64,000 nt of DNA, from contig NZ_AUIK01000020.1 of assembly GCF_000423665.1 (NCBI RefSeq), positions 186,001 to 250,000 of the forward strand, read 5' to 3'. A program made the translations under genes and the position numbers. The notes beneath the pieces were generated by a model. It was not told the DNA's origin. It ran no database searches and was given only the letters and a program-made list of their open reading frames with translations. Source of the stretch: Solirubrobacter soli DSM 22325 (GTDB taxonomy: Bacteria; Actinomycetota; Thermoleophilia; Solirubrobacterales; Solirubrobacteraceae). Positions 60,721 through 64,000 of this stretch are shown in pieces (position 1 is the stretch's first letter; each line of letters opens with the position of its first letter).

Positions 60721-61871
60721 TGCAGGTACAGCGGGCGCGGTTCGCGCTCTTCGACATCGCCGACACGCGCCGGGTCGTCCTCGGGGACACCATCGAGGTG
60801 CGTGCCGAGCCCGCCGAGATCGTCGCGCTCGCGCTGCTCACCGGCCGGCGCGAGCGGCTGACGCGCGAGGAGTTCGACGCGCTGTTGCGCGTTCCCGCCG
60901 GCGAGACGATCGACGCGGGCGAGATCGGCGAGGAGCTCGCGCGCTCGCTCGTCTCGCGCGGGCTGCTGGTGGACGAGGCCTCGCTCGCGCGTGTGGACGC
61001 GTTGCTCGATAGCGGCTGGAACCTCTACGCCGCCGGCTACCACTTCATGACACGCCGCGAGGACGTGGATCTACGGGTGAACCCCGACCACGACGAGTGG
61101 TCGCAGGTCGGCAATCCGGAGATGCGTCGCTGGGTCGAGCTGCACGGTCCGGCGCCGCCGCCGTACCACGACCCGGTCCCGGAGGCTCCGCGGACGCCGC
61201 TGCCGCGGGTCTCGCGGGCGGGTGGGCTGTTCGACGCGCTCGCGCGGCGGCGCACGACCCGCACGTTCGCCGTCGACGTGCCGATGCGGCTGGAGGACCT
61301 CGCGACGATCGCGTCCTGGGTCTTCGGCGCCCGCGGCGAGGCGGAGACCGACCTCGGCGTCACGATCAAGCGCACGAGCCCGTCCGGCGGCTCTCGCCAC
61401 CCGATCGAGGCGTACGCGCTGGTCTCCGGCGTCGACGGGCTCGCCCCGGGCATCTACCACTACGACGTGCGCGCGAACGCGCTCGCGCGGCTCGAGGCGT
61501 TGGAGGCCGGCGAGGTCCGCGAGCTGGCGACGACGTTCGCCTGCGGGCAGGGGTATCTCGGCGACGCGCACGTCAGCTTCGTGCTCACCGCACGCTTCGA
61601 ACGCGGCTACTGGAAGTACCGCCGGCGGGACGTCGGCTACGCCGCCGTGCTGATGGACGCGGGCCACCTCAGCCAGACGCTCTACCTGCTGGCCGCAGAG
61701 CTCGGGCTCGGGGCGTGGGTCACGCTCGCGGTGAACGCGCGCGCGATCGAGGCGCGGCTTGGCCTCGACGGCGTGCGCGAGGGCGTCCTCGCGATGAGCG
61801 GCTGCGGCGTGCCGACCGGGGAGCGCTCACCGATCGACATGCCGTTCCGTCAGGGCATCGAGCGCCTCTAG
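60720..61871 (+). CDS. SagB-type (nitroreductase-fold) peptide-maturation dehydrogenase
   Basis: A 383-residue protein. The C-terminal half (about 160-380) is a SagB/ThcOx nitroreductase-fold domain, with SPSGGSRHPIEAYAL, GYWKYRRRDVGYAAVLMDAGH and LSQTLYLLAAELGLG. The N-terminal 130 residues resemble the docking extension of putative peptide-maturation dehydrogenases. In azole peptide pathways SagB-type enzymes oxidise azolines with FMN. It overlaps the subtilase stop by 1 nt and its last 45 nt overlap the convergent ATPase gene. Confidence 0.82.
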   Translation: MQVQRARFALFDIADTRRVVLGDTIEVRAEPAEIVALALLTGRRERLTREEFDALLRVPAGETIDAGEIGEELARSLVSRGLLVDEASLARVDALLDSGWNLYAAGYHFMTRREDVDLRVNPDHDEWSQVGNPEMRRWVELHGPAPPPYHDPVPEAPRTPLPRVSRAGGLFDALARRRTTRTFAVDVPMRLEDLATIASWVFGARGEAETDLGVTIKRTSPSGGSRHPIEAYALVSGVDGLAPGIYHYDVRANALARLEALEAGEVRELATTFACGQGYLGDAHVSFVLTARFERGYWKYRRRDVGYAAVLMDAGHLSQTLYLLAAELGLGAWVTLAVNARAIEARLGLDGVREGVLAMSGCGVPTGERSPIDMPFRQGIERL

Positions 61872-64000
61872 GCCGTGCTCGCGCCAGACCGTGCAGCCGA
61901 GCTCGGCGTCGCGGTCGATGCCGGCGCGCAGGTGGGCGATCGCGGCGGCGGTGTCACCCAGCAGCGCGGCGAGCTCGCCCAGGTGGCGGTCGATCGCCCC
62001 GTAGCTCATCACCGCCCGGCCGGAGGTCGCGGGGCGGCCGGCGTAGGGCGCGAGCCGGTCGTAGATCCGCTGCGCGTGGGTGCGGTCGCCGAGCAGGACG
62101 AGCGCCTGGGCGACCTCGGCCTGCGCGGAGATCCAATTGGCATCGAACGCGAGGTCGTGGCGCATCCACTTCTCGAGCTCCTGCCGCGCCTCGGCGTGAC
62201 GGCCCAGCCCGGCGAGGGTCCACGCGAGGTAGCACTGGTACGCCGGGCCGGCCGGTGAGTTCTCGACCTTGTCGAGCAGGAACGCCATGTCGGTCTGCTC
62301 GTGCTCGCGGCGCTGGCAGTGGATGAGCTCCAGCACCATCCCGGCGAACAGCTCGGCGTTGTCGTCGCCCGCTCGCTCCCCCGCCGCGCGCGCCTCGGCG
62401 GCGAGCCGCTCGGCCTCCGCGAACCGCCCGGCGAGCGCCGCTTGCGTCCCCGCCCACAGCGGCGTGTACCACTCGAACGCCGGCAGCCGCAGCTCCTCGG
62501 CCAGCCGTGCGTGGCGGGCGATCTCCTCGCGGCAGGCGGGCATGTCGCCGAGCTCGAAGAGATCCACCACGCGCCAGTTGCGCGCCTGCAGCTCGAGGTG
62601 CGGCTGCTGGGCGGCGCGGGCGGCGTGGATCATCTCGCCCGCGGTGCGCAGGCGCTCCTCGACGCGGTCGGGGCGCCACAGCGCGACGTGGCGGGCGTTG
62701 AGGGCGGCAGCGAGCGCTGAGGCGGGTGCCGTGGCGACCGCCTCCGCGCTCAGCGTCTCGGAGCGGTCGCGGGCGGGCGCGTAGTAGAGCTCGACCGCGA
62801 GCCGCGCGTGCAGGCGCGAGCGCAGCGCGGGGTCGGTGGCGATCGCGAGCGCCTCTTCGAGGCGGGCGACGACCTCCTGGTCGAGGCGCACGATCGTGAC
62901 GCCGAGGCCCGCGTAGCCGAGCGCCGCCTCGGCCAGCAGCGTGGTGTCGCGCGTGCGGCGCGCGAGCCTGGCGGCGGCGGTGAAGCACTCGCGGGCGGCG
63001 GTCGGCTCGCCCGCGCGCAGGAGGGCGTCGCCTCGGGCCAGCAGGACCGGGCCCGCGTCGTCCGGCGCGCCGGCGAGCTCCAGCGCCTCGAGCGCGCGGG
63101 CGAAGCGCTCCGCCGCGTCCTCGTAGGCGAGCGCCTCCGTTGCTCTGCGGCCGGTGCGCGTGAGCAACTCGGCGGCACGGCGCGCCTCGCCGGCCTCGAA
63201 GAGGTGGTGCGCGATCTCCTCGAGGTGACGGCTCTCGCCGAGCGCGGTCAGCGCGTCGGCCGCGCGCCGGTGCAGGCGCGCGCGGCGAAGCGCGTTGAGC
63301 TCGTCGTACACGGCCTCGCGCACGAGCGCGTGGGCGAACTCGACGCGCCCGGGCGTCGCCGCGGGCCGCAACAGCCGCGCGCGCAGCAGCTCGTCGAGCG
63401 CGGCCTCGGCGACCGCGTCCGCGTCCGCGCGCCCCGCGGCGCCGCCCCGCCCCTCGCCCGCGCGCCCCGCGGCGCCGTCCCGCCCCTCGTCCGCGCGCTC
63501 CGCGGCGCCGCCCCGCGCCGCGTCCGCGCGCGCCGCGGCGCCGCCCCGCCCCTCGTCCGCGCGCTCCGCGGCGCCGCCCCGCGCCTCGTCCGCGTCCGCG
63601 GTGGGCCCGGCCGGCGGCGCGGTCATCGTCGCCACCACGTGCGGGTCCACCTCGAGCCCGAGGACCGCGGCGGCGGCGATCGCCGTGTTGGCGTCGTCGC
63701 TCAGCCGGGCGAGCCGGACGCCGACCGCGTGGCGGACGCTCTCCGGCAGCTCGGCGTTCTCGGTCAGCCCGCGGAGGACCTGCTCGGCGTAGAACGCGTT
63801 GCCGTCGGTGCGGGCGTGGACGCGGGCGGCGTCGGCGTCGTCGCCGAGCAGCGCTCGCGCGAGCGCCGCGACGTCCTCCGGCGCGAGGCCGCGCAGGCCG
63901 ACGCGTTGGAGGGCGCCGTCGCGCTGCAGCTCGGCCAGGGCGCCGGTCAGCGGGCTGTGGCGGCCGAGCTCCGTGTCGCGATAGGTGCCGAGCAGGAGCA
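61827..64000 (-). CDS. AAA ATPase/TPR regulator, 5' end beyond the window
   Basis: The C-terminal about 725 residues of a large ATPase regulator; the frame is open to the window edge, so the P-loop lies outside. LLLLGTYRDTELGRHSPL (sensor region of the LuxR/SARP-type AAA fold) comes first. Then come a low-complexity tract of five 11-residue repeats and long TPR-like helices to the end (HGLEALDALTERHVDR). No C-terminal LuxR HTH is present, so DNA binding, if any, is N-terminal. The stop lies inside the 3' end of the SagB gene. Confidence 0.85.
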   Translation of the reverse strand, partial: LLLGTYRDTELGRHSPLTGALAELQRDGALQRVGLRGLAPEDVAALARALLGDDADAARVHARTDGNAFYAEQVLRGLTENAELPESVRHAVGVRLARLSDDANTAIAAAAVLGLEVDPHVVATMTAPPAGPTADADEARGGAAERADEGRGGAAARADAARGGAAERADEGRDGAAGRAGEGRGGAAGRADADAVAEAALDELLRARLLRPAATPGRVEFAHALVREAVYDELNALRRARLHRRAADALTALGESRHLEEIAHHLFEAGEARRAAELLTRTGRRATEALAYEDAAERFARALEALELAGAPDDAGPVLLARGDALLRAGEPTAARECFTAAARLARRTRDTTLLAEAALGYAGLGVTIVRLDQEVVARLEEALAIATDPALRSRLHARLAVELYYAPARDRSETLSAEAVATAPASALAAALNARHVALWRPDRVEERLRTAGEMIHAARAAQQPHLELQARNWRVVDLFELGDMPACREEIARHARLAEELRLPAFEWYTPLWAGTQAALAGRFAEAERLAAEARAAGERAGDDNAELFAGMVLELIHCQRREHEQTDMAFLLDKVENSPAGPAYQCYLAWTLAGLGRHAEARQELEKWMRHDLAFDANWISAQAEVAQALVLLGDRTHAQRIYDRLAPYAGRPATSGRAVMSYGAIDRHLGELAALLGDTAAAIAHLRAGIDRDAELGCTVWREHGLEALDALTERHVDR
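63429..63593 (-). repeat. 33-bp in-frame tandem repeat in ATPase gene
   Basis: Five copies of an 11-residue unit of type ADEGRGGAAER with small changes (ADAARGGAAER, AGEGRGGAAGR). The unit is Gly/Ala/Arg/Asp-rich and sits between the ATPase and TPR parts, probably as a flexible linker. Confidence 0.8.

Noticed and set aside
58631..61871. Calling the locus an azole (TOMM) cluster
   Set aside because: No YcaO-type or E1-like cyclodehydratase gene is present in the window, so only the dehydrogenase part matches.
1..64000. tRNA, rRNA and riboswitch genes
   Set aside because: No cloverleaf-like T-loop/anticodon combination or conserved riboswitch core was recognised by eye. A covariance-model scan would be needed to exclude them.

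Overview
The window is very GC-rich DNA with dense, tightly packed genes and strong third-position G/C. It carries two secreted proteins with the 'ANVVATLALFIALGG / LVVSLGG' N-terminus, a secreted M1 peptidase ending in the 'TLTFTLSTT' beta-domain, many LuxR/SARP-type ATPase regulators and many LLM-class flavin oxidoreductases. From family knowledge this points to an actinobacterium of the Thermoleophilia (Solirubrobacterales: Solirubrobacter, Conexibacter and relatives). That placement is an inference. No rRNA, tRNA or CRISPR was recognised.

Layout. 1-6349: a truncated LuxR/LAL-type ATPase regulator, divergent from a sigma-70-like factor coupled to a membrane-anchored SGNH hydrolase; then an M19 dipeptidase and a DUF202 protein. 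6428-16745: two convergent operons that look like one metabolic system. The left arm is a CodA-like amidohydrolase, an NMT1/THI5-type ABC importer, an AhpD-like protein and two LLM oxidoreductases. The right arm is two AhpD-like proteins and three LLM oxidoreductases. Both arms start with the same inverted repeat at almost the same distance from an ATG without Shine-Dalgarno, and they meet at a GC-rich tandem-repeat spacer. 17275-23257: a six-gene operon (VOC protein, MFS exporter, atypical SDR, small membrane protein, PoxB-like pyruvate oxidase, acetamidase/formamidase), followed by a convergent LAL regulator and a divergent LysR regulator.

26994-32343: secreted proteins, a DUF4253 protein, and a coupled minus-strand operon (37-codon fossil, ACT protein, ArsR, SRPBCC, DHFR-family reductase, SDR, APH kinase). 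Two perfect palindromes control or punctuate this operon, and two apparent one-base losses interrupt it. 32921-45540: small regulators, an ECF sigma factor with a membrane partner, unknown proteins, a LysR/monooxygenase pair, an RTX-like secreted protein, a cupin/SnoaL/MarR locus, a decayed stretch (transposase, P-loop and agmatinase remnants at about 42.0-43.2 kb), membrane and collagen-like proteins and an MBL hydrolase. 45503-54563: M15 peptidase, alpha/beta hydrolase, CDF transporter, IlvD, TetR, Eis-like acetyltransferase, small protein, M1 aminopeptidase.

54660-64000: a giant SARP/cyclase-homology/ATPase/TPR regulator, divergent from a three-gene unit (87-aa propeptide-like protein, cytoplasmic subtilase with a leader-peptide-like C-terminus, SagB-type dehydrogenase), then a truncated ATPase/TPR regulator. 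The three-gene unit resembles a peptide-maturation (RiPP-like) locus in which the precursor-like domain is fused to the protease. It and the LLM/AhpD cluster are the two strongest candidates for undescribed systems.
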